A stretch of DNA of 64,000 nt from Linnemannia elongata (GCA_036320915.1 JAXBDG010000018.1:992001-1056000); one strand, 5' to 3'; counted from the first letter of the stretch, positions 11,685 to 23,497 are shown. Notes: generated by a model not told the origin, from the sequence alone. Numbers and translations are program-made.

Positions 11685-11817
11685 TAGGCCTATTCAGAGT
11701 TGAAAAAAGATTTCTGTCCGTTTTCCATCTTTGGGAATCGTACATAGGGATTGAAGCTGTTCGTTTCCCAAACATGGAAAACGGACAGAAATCTTTTTTC
11801 AACTCTGAATAGGGCTA
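11685..11817. mobile_element. Foldback / MITE-like inverted-repeat element
   Basis: Two arms of about 55 bases (11685-11740 and 11762-11817) are reverse complements with about three mismatches and enclose a loop of about 21 bases. The arms begin TAGGCCTATTCAG and TAGCCCTATTCAG. No coding capacity. A TA at each end fits the target preference of Tc1/mariner-type elements, but the exact ends are uncertain. It could alternatively be transcribed as a long hairpin RNA. Confidence 0.7.
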
Positions 11818-12099
11818 TTTGTTTTTTGTTTTTTGTTTGTGACCCCGCTCAGAGAAGAGCTGTCCAAACGGGACGAATAACATCACAGGACCATAGCGTG
11901 TACTTCAAGGGTTGCTTGCTTGCCTGTTTTTTTTTTTTTTTCTTTTCCTTTCCTTTCCTTTCTATCGGGGTCCCTCCCGCGCACCAATTAAGAAGAAAGG
12001 AAGGGTATCTTTTGTTTTTCTTTTTCTTTCCTCTTACCCTCATCCTTTCTTCCCATTCCACTTTTCTCCCACTCTTCAATTGTAAGTCATCTTTTCTCG

Positions 12100-12230
12100 C
12101 ATCCCTCTTGTCTCTATCATCATCATCTCTCTTGTCTCTATCATCATCATCTCTCTTGTCTCTATCATCATCGTCTCTCTTGTCTCTATCATCATCATCT
12201 CTCGTACCTCTATCACCATCTTCTCTCTTG
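12100..12230. repeat. 24-base minisatellite
   Basis: About five imperfect copies of CTCTTGTCTCTATCATCATC plus 4 bases in tandem. Open in several frames only because it is repetitive. Confidence 0.8.
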
Positions 12231-14099
12231 TCTCTTGTTCTCTCGTTCTCTCGTTCTCTCGTTCTCATTCTGACCATCACTCACTAGCTCATTCTGTTTC
12301 CCATTCTGTCACTCTTGCGCTTGTTCTTTTTTGTCCGTTCATCTCGCAGCCACTTACTAACCTTACGCCTTCGTTGATATTAGTGCGAAACAGGACCAAC
12401 CACCACGCGTGTGTCTCGCGTTCCTGAGAATACGAGCCACCAGTAATATGACAGGGAACGATCAATTGATAATTGTAGCATTTTCTTATTCTTTCGGCAA
12501 CAAGTTACCTCGTGTTTCAACGGACCAGGATGAAATTAAGGAGATCTCGCACACAAGATCACATACCTTAACGACTAGCAGGATACATAAGGACATGGAT
12601 TCGTTTTGACCATAGGAGGCTTGTTCTGCAGTGATATTTATTTCTGTTAGTACTTTGTGCTGTGATTGTCATGCTCGAAGAACTAACCGGAGTACATGCA
12701 TCGCACGGCATGCAGGTGTGGTGAAGGCATTATTGTCTAGTTTTCTTGACAGTAACGATTGCAGTGACAAGCGTAGGAGAGTGGACAACAACAAGGACGT
12801 GGACAAGCACGGGAAAAGAACCATAGTGGTGGTAGGCATAGAAGCAGCGAAATACACAGGAACAAGGGTGGCGAGAATAGCCTATTGCAATTCAGCAATT
12901 CCTCAGACGCTTGGACGACTCATCTCCGCGGATAAGACCGATTTGATGGCTGGACTGTCCAGAAAATCCAACGACTGTCGACGCAGACCATGCAGAAGCA
13001 CGCTTTTCTTGGGACGAATCAATTCCAGGATATGGAGCAGCAGGATATGTTCAACCAGGACCCAGGAGGAAAGAATGTCGGACCTTCATATGCCAGCAGC
13101 CTGGGTACTTGTTCTTTGTGGTGAGGACGGGATATAATCTCGTCGATGGATTATAGCTAGGCGGATGAAGGCAGAGCCCTGTTTTGGTCATTTTGGTAGT
13201 TAAAGGGCGAGCAATGTAGACAACATACAATAAACATCAATGAGAGCTGCATTGATACCTACTTCTGTCTTGATGAATGACATTGTAATACATACAGGTA
13301 ATGAGTGCAGGCGTACTTTGTTGGTGTTGGGTAAACAAATGAGCAGCAGTAAGCATGTTGTGAATGGTACGAGCATTTGTTGAGATATCACCTTTCTTTT
13401 ATTCTTGTCTGTTTGTTTGTGTTTTTGTTTTGGATATTCGGTCAAAACTTAAAGTCAGTCTCATCGAAGTTGAATAGAACATTCGTAACCTTTTCCGACG
13501 AGGATGAAAACAGATGTGAAAGTAGAGAAGTAAGAAGGGTTCGTTCTACCCAATTTGAAAAAAGCCCAAAAGTGTCAAAGACAGTGCCCCTGGTCAAGGG
13601 GAAAGAAAGACTAGGAGAGTGGCAAAGAAGAGAGAAAGGAAATTCGACAGGTCCCAGACCCTTTTCTCGCAGTTTACATTCTGACAATAAAACCATTCAA
13701 CCGAAGTGGAGGAGGGCTTTGTCTGCATACTCCGCTGGGGAAGGAAGGGGTTCACGCATTCAAACGATGAGCGGCGAAGAAAGGTATTCTGTGTAATATT
13801 TTGTATATTGAAAACCATTCTCCTTGTTGACCAATGAGAACTCGCACTTCGCCACTCTGTCACTCGCGACAGATAAATATGCGACCATTCATCGTTTTTT
13901 GCTCTCTTTTTACATTATCATTTTACTACCCTTTCTTACCCTGTTCCCTGTTTCCTGTTTCCTCCCTCCACATCCTTATTTCTGCTTCTTTTCAGTTACA
14001 AGCAGGCCATCTCCTCGACACCACACAGTATCAAAACACTTCTAATCGCGACACAACACTTACCTCGCTCCCTCCACCTCCCTTACAGAGGCGCAACAG

Positions 14100-15563
14100 A
14101 TGTTGCGTGAAGCACATCAACGGATCCAAGGCGACTCGGACAACGTCCTCTGTAAAGAGGGAGTGAGCTCCACCGTCACCACTCTCACATCTGACAGCAT
14201 CACACTACCGCATGCATCGCACGGCGAGTTATTGAACGATACCTCCACCACTACCTTTGGTCTACCTTCAACCGCCTTCATTAAGGGTTCTATTTGCATC
14301 ACTGGACCCTTTTCCATCGGCGATCACCATGGTCACCAAAACCAGGCCTTCCTTTTGACCTCCGGAAACCTTGACTGCACTCGCTCATTCGAGGACCCGT
14401 CCAAGTGGCGCGGACTTTCACAAGGGGCCTCAGAACGTCTCCTTCTCCAGGCTGACGACCAACGGCTCGTCCACCAAGACCGCCTCAGCCGCCTCGACCT
14501 CCACACCATGCGCCTGATCCGTTTGAGCCAGCATATCGAGCGCTACCTCAATGGGCAACCCAATCTCTATCACGGTAACCGCATCATGGACCACCTCGAC
14601 ATCATGCTCAAATTTCTCCACGAAAACGACAGCCTGCACGATCACTTCAAACAAATTCCCGATTCAGTAGCGCTTGTCCGTTGTGATATCCCGCTCTACA
14701 ATCCTTCCAAGCCAGAGTGCAAGGAAATTATCGAGCAGGTGGTCGTCGAACACTATCGATCGCCCTGGACGATGCAATGGGGTCATCGTGTCCGGGTCGC
14801 TCAGGTCCAGAACCCTCATCTCTGGTTCATGTCTCTTGCCAATGGACCTGAGAGGTCGGACGAGTTCTTCTTTGATGACTACAACCCTACCAATCACGAG
14901 ACCCAATCCGTCAAGGTCCCTGCTACGCCTCCCGCCGTCGCTGTGACTCCAGTCGTTGTAGGCCTTCCTCCTGACTCTGACACCTCGATGGATGTCGATA
15001 TCCAGCCTCTCGACGCCTCCGTCTCCAACTCTGGCGCTTTGTCTTTGTCTGGTACGTCCCTTCGCCCTCCTGGGGTCTCCGAGTCTGTCCAACTGGCGCA
15101 ACCCCACCTATCAGTTATCACCCAAGAGTCGCTTGACACCTCTGACCCCAGTCTTGAGGCTACAAACCTCGACACCACTCAAGGCCATGGTGGCATCGAT
15201 TCGTCTGACGACAACGAAAGTATCTCTAGTCGATCCCTCAGGCCATTCCGCTGCCCTTATCCTGGCTGTCCCAATTCATACGCCAAGAAGGTCGGCCAGG
15301 AAACCCATACGATAAAACACTACGAAACGTTTCGCTGTGATTCCTGCGAATGTGAGTTCAGTCAACAAGGTGACCTCGATAGACATGACCGAAACGTCCA
15401 TCTGGGGTTGCGATGGAAGTGCAACCATTGCTCGCAGCTGTTTACACGGAAGTCGGTCGCCAGAAAACATACTTGTCGTCACGCGGATGGACAACCATCG
15501 TCTATTGATATAAAGATTGTCCCTGCTGAGGTATGCCGCCAATGCCAACCACCAAACCACTAG
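14100..15563 (+). CDS. C2H2 protein with N-terminal orphan domain, gene C
   Basis: Open through 487 codons. The orphan domain (about 65-260) carries AFLLTSGNLDC, IPDSVALVRC and VVEHYRSPW..QWGHRVR. A Ser/Thr/Asp-rich linker follows, then three fingers at about 381-460: CPYPGC..HTIKH, CDSCECEF..RHDRNVH, CNHCSQLFTRKSVARKHTC. Finger 3 keeps its His here, unlike genes A and B. At 15052 a GTACGT donor and at 15114 a CAG acceptor bound a 63-nt segment in the same phase and place as the introns of A and B; it is in frame and free of stops. Removing it gives LSVIT, the same joint as in gene A, so the mature protein may have 466 residues. The start ATG 14100 is the first in frame. Confidence 0.82.
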   Translation: MLREAHQRIQGDSDNVLCKEGVSSTVTTLTSDSITLPHASHGELLNDTSTTTFGLPSTAFIKGSICITGPFSIGDHHGHQNQAFLLTSGNLDCTRSFEDPSKWRGLSQGASERLLLQADDQRLVHQDRLSRLDLHTMRLIRLSQHIERYLNGQPNLYHGNRIMDHLDIMLKFLHENDSLHDHFKQIPDSVALVRCDIPLYNPSKPECKEIIEQVVVEHYRSPWTMQWGHRVRVAQVQNPHLWFMSLANGPERSDEFFFDDYNPTNHETQSVKVPATPPAVAVTPVVVGLPPDSDTSMDVDIQPLDASVSNSGALSLSGTSLRPPGVSESVQLAQPHLSVITQESLDTSDPSLEATNLDTTQGHGGIDSSDDNESISSRSLRPFRCPYPGCPNSYAKKVGQETHTIKHYETFRCDSCECEFSQQGDLDRHDRNVHLGLRWKCNHCSQLFTRKSVARKHTCRHADGQPSSIDIKIVPAEVCRQCQPPNH

Positions 15564-16903
15564 CATTAGCCCCAGCCACGCCAAAAACGACAGCGACAAT
15601 AACGACAGCAACAATAATGATACCAACAATAATAATACCAACAATAATGATACCAACAATAACGCCAACGACTCCAGCAACGACTAAGCACCTTTGTTCA
15701 TGTATTTATGTATATATGTATTTAACGCCATCAATGAATAAAAAGAAAGAAATGAAAAGAAAAACAAAAATGGCCATGCTGCTTTCTTTTCTCCCTTTTA
15801 TTTTTTGTGAGTCGCTCGAGACTAGTTATTTATATGTCGTGATTCTCTCTTCTCTTCCCATTTCTCCTCCTTGTGTTCACTTTCTCCTCTTCTCTCTCTC
15901 TCTTATTCACTCTCTGCCAATGTGAACGTCATCGTTGTGGCTGTTTATTTTATGTTTTTGCAATTCACACCATCCATCACTCTTCCCTTGCTCCTGTTGA
16001 AAAAGGGCAGGCGAGAAAGGGTCTGGCACTCCAGGCCCGCCTACACTCCAACGCTTCCTCCATACACTCTTGAGAGTCTCATCATTCCTTTCATCCACCT
16101 CCTCTCACCCTTCCTTTTGACTCTCTGTCTCTCTCATTCCCCATCCTCTCCCTTTTATCTTTATTTCCTTCGATTGTCTGCTGTCACTGAAGAAAGACAG
16201 CAAAAGTGTTCAACAATACAAGCAACAACAATTCAGCAACAAACATCAACAAAAATAAATAATGCCATATGCATGAGGGAGCGACGTCCCATGTCCCACC
16301 TCTCTCTATCCAGCCATCCATTTTCTCTTTACCTTGTGCCCTCATTTTTGTTCGGTTCTCTTTCCCTTTTCCTTTTCCCATTTCCCTTCTTTTTTTCTTG
16401 TCTCTTTTGTTCTTCAACCCTCCACCTTCCTTCCTCACTCCTATTCATATATTATTCGCTTTGCCTTCCCTATCCCCTCACCCTCCTTCCTCTCGCCCTG
16501 CATTCACACTTTCGCTTCTCTTTTCTCTTCTCTCTTTTCTCTTCCCTCTCCTCCTTTTCTTCTCTCACTCTTTTTTCCACTATCCCTTTCTTTGTCCACT
16601 CCTTCTCCCTCCTTCTCCCTCCTTCGTTATCCTTCTACTTACCACTCAGCCTATCGTCTCTATCTCCCATCCCCTGTATCTGTTTCTTTTCAGATATTTT
16701 TCACGTCTTCCTTCACACCCATGAAAATTGCTGCTCTTCAATTGATCCCATCCTTCAACCCTATTCCTGCTCTTAGCTCTTTTAACACCTTTTCACTTTC
16801 TGTCCGTCGCATTATGCCTTTTGTTTCCCCACTTGGGATAATTCGCTGAGAAAAACTTCACCCAAGCACCTTCGACTCCTTTTCTATTATTTTCAGGATA
16901 AGT
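15564..16903. other. Intergenic region, microsatellite and C/T-rich promoter
   Basis: Begins with an (AATAATACC)-like microsatellite at 15595-15690 just past the gene C stop. The remainder is strongly pyrimidine-rich (16300-16700), giving long Phe/Ser/Leu-rich open frames that I regard as spurious. Confidence 0.5.
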
Positions 16904-18277
16904 ATGGCCAAATACGCTGCCACCCAAATATCGAGGCACTTACCCGGCCCCGGAGTCGACGTCGACACTCTCTCCTCTAGCGTCGCAGACTTCTACCATG
17001 ACGCGCTTTCTTGGTCTCCCCGGTTCCACTCCCTTAAGGAGGCCTTACAAGTCGTGTGTTTGGACCACGCCCGTGGCAAAGTGTCTGATACCGATCTTCC
17101 CCGGAGCTACCGTGGCCCGTCCTTCACACCCGTCAAGACCACAGAGGGTCGCTTTTGCTGTATTACCGGGGTCGCCTTTCAGGACGAAGGAAACGGCCCT
17201 GAGGCATACGGCTATGTAGTCGAAAAGGGTGACCTCAGTTATGTCTTGCAGACTGAGCCGACCGACATCAGCACACCCATCGATGGGCGTAAGGCAGGCA
17301 TGACGTACGAGGTTTGCGCGAAGGCCACCTCCAAGACGCAGTACCTCGTCCGTCCAAGGGACCTTCCTTCTCCTGAAGACTGCCCAAGGTCCTGCCGAGA
17401 GTTGTATGAGAGAGCTGTCGGTTCTGTCTACGGCAAGCGGACACCTGTGCCCTTGAGCATCCAGTCCCCCTTACCGCAGCCCCCCACTGCCAACTCCATC
17501 TTGCATGGTAACGAATTTTGTAGACCCTTGGACAACACCATTACCACGGTTTCTTGCCGGGTGCCCCGCTTTGGTGGTTTGGACGTTGGCGTCAAGCGGA
17601 TTCAAGAATTTGTCGTTGTCGAGTTTTCCTTGATCTCGGGCGAGTGGCAAGAGGACGACCGTCATTACAACATCCCAGTCACTCTCGATGATCAATGCTA
17701 CCCCTTCAATGTCACCCATCTGTCATACAACATCTTTAGTCTGCGTGGAAGCGTAATCTCAAGCTGCTGGGCCAGCGGTGTTGCAAGCAGTGTTCCTGCA
17801 GAGCCTACCTATCTGTTCTGCAAGAACGGCGATACCCAAGATCTTGCTCTGGACAAAAACCATTCGCGTCTTCCGTCATCCGACAACAAACGACCAAGGA
17901 CGGATGGGCAACAGACCCAGCGCAGGAAGAAGGATCCCCGAGAGACGACCCCCCCTTCGACCAAGAACCGCATGGTGTTGTCTAAAGACTTGAACCCTTC
18001 TCCACCTCAGTCAGCGGGGATCCATTGCGTCCTGTGCCACAAATCCTTTGCAAGTCGTAAGGGCCTGAATGCCCATATGCTGAGCCATGACGAGAACCGC
18101 CCATCTTTTGCGTGCGATGCCTGTGAAAAGACATTCACCAGACCAAGTGATATGGACCGACACAAGAAGTCGAGCCACAGCAACGAGAAGTGTCCCTGCG
18201 AGCACTGTGGCCGATTGTTGTCCAGAGCTGATGGCCTCCTCAGCCACCAAAGGACTTGCCGTGGCAAACCCAAGTAG
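16904..18277 (+). CDS. C2H2 protein, divergent family member, gene D
   Basis: 457 residues in one exon. A divergent version of the orphan domain occupies about 50-290: GYVVEKGDLSY lines up with the VSEGNL block and FVVVEFSLISGEW with the VVEYFRSPW block; the ESVVLVRC block appears as TTVSCRVP. A basic linker (RRKKDPRE, about residue 340) may be a nuclear signal. Three fingers end the protein: CVLCHKSF..HMLSH, CDACEKTF..RHKKSSH, and CEHCGRLL..HQRTC, the last with Cys as fourth ligand. Start ATG 16904 follows a pyrimidine-rich stretch ending TTTCAG. Probable nuclear regulator (inferred). Confidence 0.8.
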   Translation: MAKYAATQISRHLPGPGVDVDTLSSSVADFYHDALSWSPRFHSLKEALQVVCLDHARGKVSDTDLPRSYRGPSFTPVKTTEGRFCCITGVAFQDEGNGPEAYGYVVEKGDLSYVLQTEPTDISTPIDGRKAGMTYEVCAKATSKTQYLVRPRDLPSPEDCPRSCRELYERAVGSVYGKRTPVPLSIQSPLPQPPTANSILHGNEFCRPLDNTITTVSCRVPRFGGLDVGVKRIQEFVVVEFSLISGEWQEDDRHYNIPVTLDDQCYPFNVTHLSYNIFSLRGSVISSCWASGVASSVPAEPTYLFCKNGDTQDLALDKNHSRLPSSDNKRPRTDGQQTQRRKKDPRETTPPSTKNRMVLSKDLNPSPPQSAGIHCVLCHKSFASRKGLNAHMLSHDENRPSFACDACEKTFTRPSDMDRHKKSSHSNEKCPCEHCGRLLSRADGLLSHQRTCRGKPK

Positions 18278-19018
18278 CCTTTTATTGATACCCTTCTTTT
18301 TAATACATACCCACCTTGTTCATGATTACTTTTCGCTAGCTTGCTCTGTTATGATTTGTCGTGTGGATAACATTCTTTGAATAAACGGACTCCTGAACGC
18401 TCCATCCCGTCTGATATGACTTGCGCTAGTTTTCTTGTGATGAAATGGCTATTGCTTGACCATTGCTGTTTGCCAACTTTCTTCGTTTCCCTGTCTTTGT
18501 GTACTTTTTTCTGTTCTCAGTTCTCAGTTCTCAGTTCTCTGTTCTCTCTCTTACCCTCACGTGACACTTGTCGCTATTAGGCTGCACAACGCTCGTTTTT
18601 GCAAGACGATTGGCGATTGAATGTAATGTAATTTCATTTGCAAGGTCCAAAGTCGAGAGTACTTGGATGCTCCCTTTTTTTTTTTTTTGTTCACTTCACC
18701 CCTCCCTCCTGCAAACCCACACTCACACCCACTCACATTACACTCACACTCACACCCACACACATACACACGCAGACATACGCTCTCGTATCCAAAACAG
18801 CTTATCCACTGTTCTTTAACTCAATTGATAAACGGAAACGGAAAAGACCCCCTAAAACGACGCCGACAAACAACTAAGCCTATCAAAAGCAGCTACCTCC
18901 CAAAATACCAACACCGCACACTTCCCAGCCAACCCCTGCCCTCCCAACTCAACACAACAACAGCTAAGCTACCCAACCACAACCAACACAACAACCCCCC
19001 TTCTCCTTCGCAAACATC
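18278..19018. other. Intergenic region with CA-rich repeat
   Basis: Holds a T run near 18675 and a CACACTCACAC-type simple repeat at 18715-18775, then an AC-rich leader to gene E. No gene seen. Confidence 0.5.
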
Positions 19019-20855
19019 ATGAGTACTCCCGCCAGAAAATCCACCCTTGAGCGTCATGTGCAAGCTGACGTGCCCCTCACGGATGCGGTTTTAGACTATA
19101 CCCACAAGCCTCTCTTTCTTACAGAACCTCCGTGTATCGTCCCTTCCCAAGAACAGCAGGAAGCCACAGGAATTAACCCCCCTCAAGACCCGTTCGCCTG
19201 CCAGCTCTCTCACTGGATCTACCGGGGGGACTATGTCGCTATCCTGGAGTACTCCCTTGCCTGTACCGGTCAGAAAGCCCTCAACTGGAAACCCAAAAGT
19301 CATATGGTCGAGCTTGGATCCCACTTCGAGATCCCCGAATTGAACCACCTCGGTCGCATGAAGAGAATCGCCGTCGTTTCGCAGCGGTATATCGTCGAGT
19401 TGTCAAACGCCAGTCTGCCCTACTTGCCGTTCTGCAATTACCTCGACCGGCTGACTACAGCCCCAACAAGAGCAGATGCTGAGGCCCTTTCTGCTAAACT
19501 CATCCAGACTCCCGTCAATGCTTTCCCTGAGAAAGTCAGACGCATCATTTGTAGCAAGGCTGTCCATAGCGACACCGGTAAATCATACCCTGAGATCGAT
19601 GGTCTTTGTGTACTCGAGTATGAACTTTTCACACCTCCTGCAGTGCAGTCTCCAATCAATTCCCCCTCCTTCCCTCCCAATTCTACCTCGTCTTCTTCCT
19701 CCACTTCCTCCTCTTCCTCCTCGTTTTCATCATCCACCTCCTCCGTAAGGTCACAATCGCCGACTCCCTCGCGCACAAGCCTGACATGGAAGGCGAACTG
19801 TAGCTATACGTGGGCCGTCTCAAGCAGCGACCAAGAGTACACCCCCGCCAGCGCCACAGGAGACCGTTCCGGAACGCCACACACCCTGACCCTAAATTTT
19901 GGCACCGACAACCACTTCAACTCCACCCAGAGTTTCTTCGCTCTCGAACAGCCCACCGGGTGCTGCCGGTTCCAGGGCCACCCAGTCACTAGACACAACC
20001 TCCTGCAAAGGCATAAGCTCATTTTCAAGGGCGTCAAGTACTTCCGCCAAGCTCAGAAGTCCACTCGAAAGCCCCGTGTCAAGGCAATTTCGCCACCGGG
20101 CAGTTCGGAGCTCCGGCCAATCTTGCCTGCCATAGCGCCGCCAAACAGTATCACGCCCGACATCTTCGTGCCTGTCCGCAACTCAAACAGAAGTAGCAGC
20201 TCCAGTGCCGGCGAGTCATCAAGCACCTCCAGTGCTAGCCGGCCGTCATGCAGCTCTGGTGCCAGCTGGTCTCCAAGTAGCATCATCTTCGACGCCTCGG
20301 CAAGCAGTTCCAGTGCCAGTGCCCTTTCCAGTGCCAGTGCCCTTTCCAGTGCCAGTGCCCTTTCCAGTGCCAGTGCCATTGCTAGCGCCAGTCCTCCTCC
20401 TCCCCGTTCTCCTACTCGTCGTCGTCGCCGCCGCCGTGGTCGTTCGCCCTCCTCTTGCTCATCCCCTGGCAAATCCCAAACTGCTTAGAGAGACCTCAAG
20501 TCTCGGATTCACTGCCTACGCCGCGACTGCGGGCGCTATGTCCACTCGAACAAGGCCCTGGACCCATATTTTGTACGAACACCGCAAACCCAAAATGCAC
20601 AAGTGCAATTATCCTGGTTGCGACAGCACCTACCTACGCAGGGGCAACCCGATAACCCATATCAAGTCGAAGCACGAGAAAACCGACTTGAGAAAGTGTA
20701 AGAGGTGTGGCAAGGCGTTGTCGAAGGTGTATAATACTGGGAGGCATGAGATGGCTTGTACGGGTGTTGCTGGCGGTAGGAAAACAAAGGAAACGAAGAC
20801 TAAGAAGTTTGGGGGGAGGGGGTTTGGTTTCTGTTTGTTATTATTTTTTAATTAA
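19019..20855 (+). CDS. C2H2 protein, divergent and possibly damaged, gene E
   Basis: The first open part, 19019-20488, holds a divergent orphan domain: YSLACT lines up with the EGNLTC block, FPEKVRRIIC with PESVVLVRC, and LCVLEYELF with VVEYFRS. It continues through Ser-rich tracts, including 18-base DNA repeats encoding SASALS at 20310-20390. The frame meets TAG at 20486. Directly after the TAG the same frame encodes the first half of a finger (CLRRDC...SNKALD). The other half (HILYEH) and two further fingers (CNYPGC..H, CKRCGKAL..H) lie in another frame, to 20855. CTTAG at 20484-20488 could be a splice acceptor; GTAAGG at 19746 is the best in-phase donor but would remove 743 nt of open sequence. 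Exon structure unresolved; partial pseudogenisation is possible. Confidence 0.6.
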
Positions 20856-23497
20856 AGATATTTATTGCTGCAGATGGATGTGTTGCGTGTGCGTATGCGT
20901 CACCTTACAATTTTTTTTATTATTTCTCTTGGCGTTCCCAACACAAACAGAACAACAAATAAACAACTACAACTCAACTCCATCCACTCGCCACCAGTAT
21001 GTCGTCAGGCCAACAAATGACAATGTAACACCAGGAAACACCCGGCACCAAGGAGCGCAGCAAGGCGTGGAGCAGAGAGCGTAGCAGTGATGAACCAACA
21101 CGTTCTCATCAGCAACGAGGACAAGGGATGACATATCGGATGCATAAGACAGGAATGCGCATCAGTGTGCAGAGATGATGGACTCGTCAGTATCAGGTGC
21201 GCACTTTAGCTTGGTTATCTACACCACGGTATATAGACACCAACGAAAGGCACTACAATCACAAAGTCATCATTGTCGCTTTTGTTCGCAATTTACACCA
21301 CACCAACGACAAACTCGACTACACCAACAACCACAAACGGAAGAACTTTGTTGGCTAAAACAGGCAACTCGGATCAGTGTTCAATTTGAAACGATCAAAG
21401 TTATCACCATTACGTACACTGATAACGGTACTCTGTTCCTGGCATCAACGACCAATCGCAAAGGAGAGACATAAATAGCGCAGTAGCTCAGGAGCAAAAA
21501 AAAAAAAGCAATTACCACCGACAGACAATACAGGAAAAATGGCAATAAACCGGTGTTGTTGGCAGGATCAGGAATAGGTCGAGTCATTGCGACCCTTGGC
21601 AGCCTTTATGACGGTGTACACGCACATTTATGCCCGATTGGCCTATTTCCCTTATTATTAATACTTTGTGTGTCGGTGTCATCCACATGCAAGGGATGGC
21701 TGGTTTACTGTTGTCTGTTGTGACTGTGTTTTTGAACACCATTACGTGCAAATTGCATGTCTAGTCGATTCTCAAGTCGCGTAGTAAATAGGCCCATATA
21801 ATTTGATCCGCAGCTGACTACGGTAGTTTCTAGGCAGGATATCCCAATCGACGTCATAGGAACCAGGCTTGGGAAAAGAGCGCCTAGGGAGATACGAGGA
21901 TTGACTACGTGGAGTAACAAAAAGGGGACATTTTGCTCAGGGGCTAACAAAAAGCACAGGATACACTTGGACAAGAAAAGACGGAGTTGGGCAATGTCCA
22001 GCTGGAGACAATCGGTATTCATGCGTGGAATCAAGGAGTTTCTTCTAATTTTCTGCACATGGCAAAGCTCTTCTGAATCCCTTCAACATAAACCGCTGCA
22101 CAATTAGATAGTTGCGAATAAGAAAGAGCATGAATGCAAATAAATGCAACGGGTACCTTATACAAAACGGCATTTGTAGGGGGCAGCCATGGAACGGACA
22201 AAGAATGCAGGGAGACTTTTAGTTGCTCGGCATGTTATGGTGTCCATGCTGCGTCTCTGTTTAAGATTGTCATCTCTCAGTGCCCAATGCGTCCGTCCAT
22301 CTAAACAAGAGTTCTTAGCTGTTATTGCTCAATCGCGGAAACAAAAAGTCACTAGAGCTGATGTAAGAAAGCACTAACCGGACGAGCAATGACAGTGGGG
22401 TAGGATGTAAAAGGGCAATCGCGCACAAATTATGCAAGTTTCGGAGCCCTTGAAGTTTTCTTTTTTCTTCTTATCGTCCTTCATTGCTCTTCATCCTCTT
22501 GGTGTTACTCTTACCCTCATCCTCCGCCCCTTTTCCTACTCACTAGAAGCCCTTTTTATGTGCATTTCGATTTAGGCTATTAACTTCTTCAACTCATCCT
22601 TCTCATACTGCTCTTCCTACTCCTCTCTTCTTGGACCAAGCGACCATGACTTGATCTTCTGGTGCGTTCTTCGTACTCGTCCAACCACGCATTTTTAGCG
22701 CCAAAACTTGCTCAGTCAACCCTTTTATTGCCGTCCCCCTAAATTATTTGCATGAGCAATTTTGCTTATTGTTTTGATTTTCGAGGGTGCTTGGTTGATG
22801 CGTTTGTTTTTTTTGGTCAGTGTGCCTTATATTGCCTCGTTCGTCCATCCACCTTTCATCCTACCTTACTCCCATTCCATCTCCCCTCTTTCTTCCCTCT
22901 TTCTTCCCTCTTTCTTTCTTCCCTCCCCAACCCTCCTCTATTAATCTGAGCATTTGAGCCCCCTAGTATGACAAAGCTTACTTGATCGTCGTTGTTGTTG
23001 TCTGAAGTCGCATAAATAGCACCCTCCCCTGTTTTGACTTTCCTTGCCCATTTTTGATATTCGCGTGCTTTATTCAAAGAGTATATACAGATAACCTATG
23101 CATATCGGGAGCTGAGGTTCGGTTGTGAGAGCGTTGAGCGTCATAGAAACATGGAAGAAGAAGAGCGATAGAGAAAAGGGCATAAAGGCGGAAGGGTAAT
23201 ATGCGAGTGCTGTGGATGTGTCTAAGGATATGCAGGAGAAGGTAGGTGTTGTGTTGAGCGTCAAAAATGAGAAAGGGTGATGGAATGGGTTCCAATGGCA
23301 TGAAGGCGTAGTCGGGTTGATTTGGGGGCGTAGGCGGAAGGTTTTGAAGAGGGAAGTAATGATGAGGATTTGACATTGATAATTGATTGATGCTGACGCC
23401 GGGACATAATCAGTAATCTGATATCACGGCAATCTTGACTTGGAGGAAAACGCGTTGGTCGACAGCCTAAATGCGTAGAACACCAGGACAGACATGT
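20856..23497. other. Intergenic region, no supported gene
   Basis: AT-rich with short A and T runs. The largest open frame (21705-22058, minus strand, 117 codons) has no recognisable motif. Nothing else can be supported. Confidence 0.4.

Larger units (their letters stand above)
11433..14099. other. Intergenic region with a foldback element and a minisatellite
   Basis: Contains the inverted-repeat element at 11685-11817 and the 24-base tandem repeat at 12100-12230. Beyond 12600 there are modest open frames (for example 12631-13137) with no family signature. I see no gene that I can support. A short tract at 12947-13138 is open but unrecognised. Confidence 0.4.

Noticed and set aside
11751..12287. 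Frames on both strands through the 24-base repeat
   Set aside because: Open only because the repeat unit is a multiple of three without stops.
12631..13137. 168-codon plus-strand frame
   Set aside because: No motif and an uneven residue mix; a third frame nearby looks slightly more protein-like but is only about 65 codons.
15871..16776. 301-codon plus-strand open frame
   Set aside because: Almost only Phe/Ser/Leu/Pro from a pyrimidine-rich promoter tract; three overlapping frames look the same.
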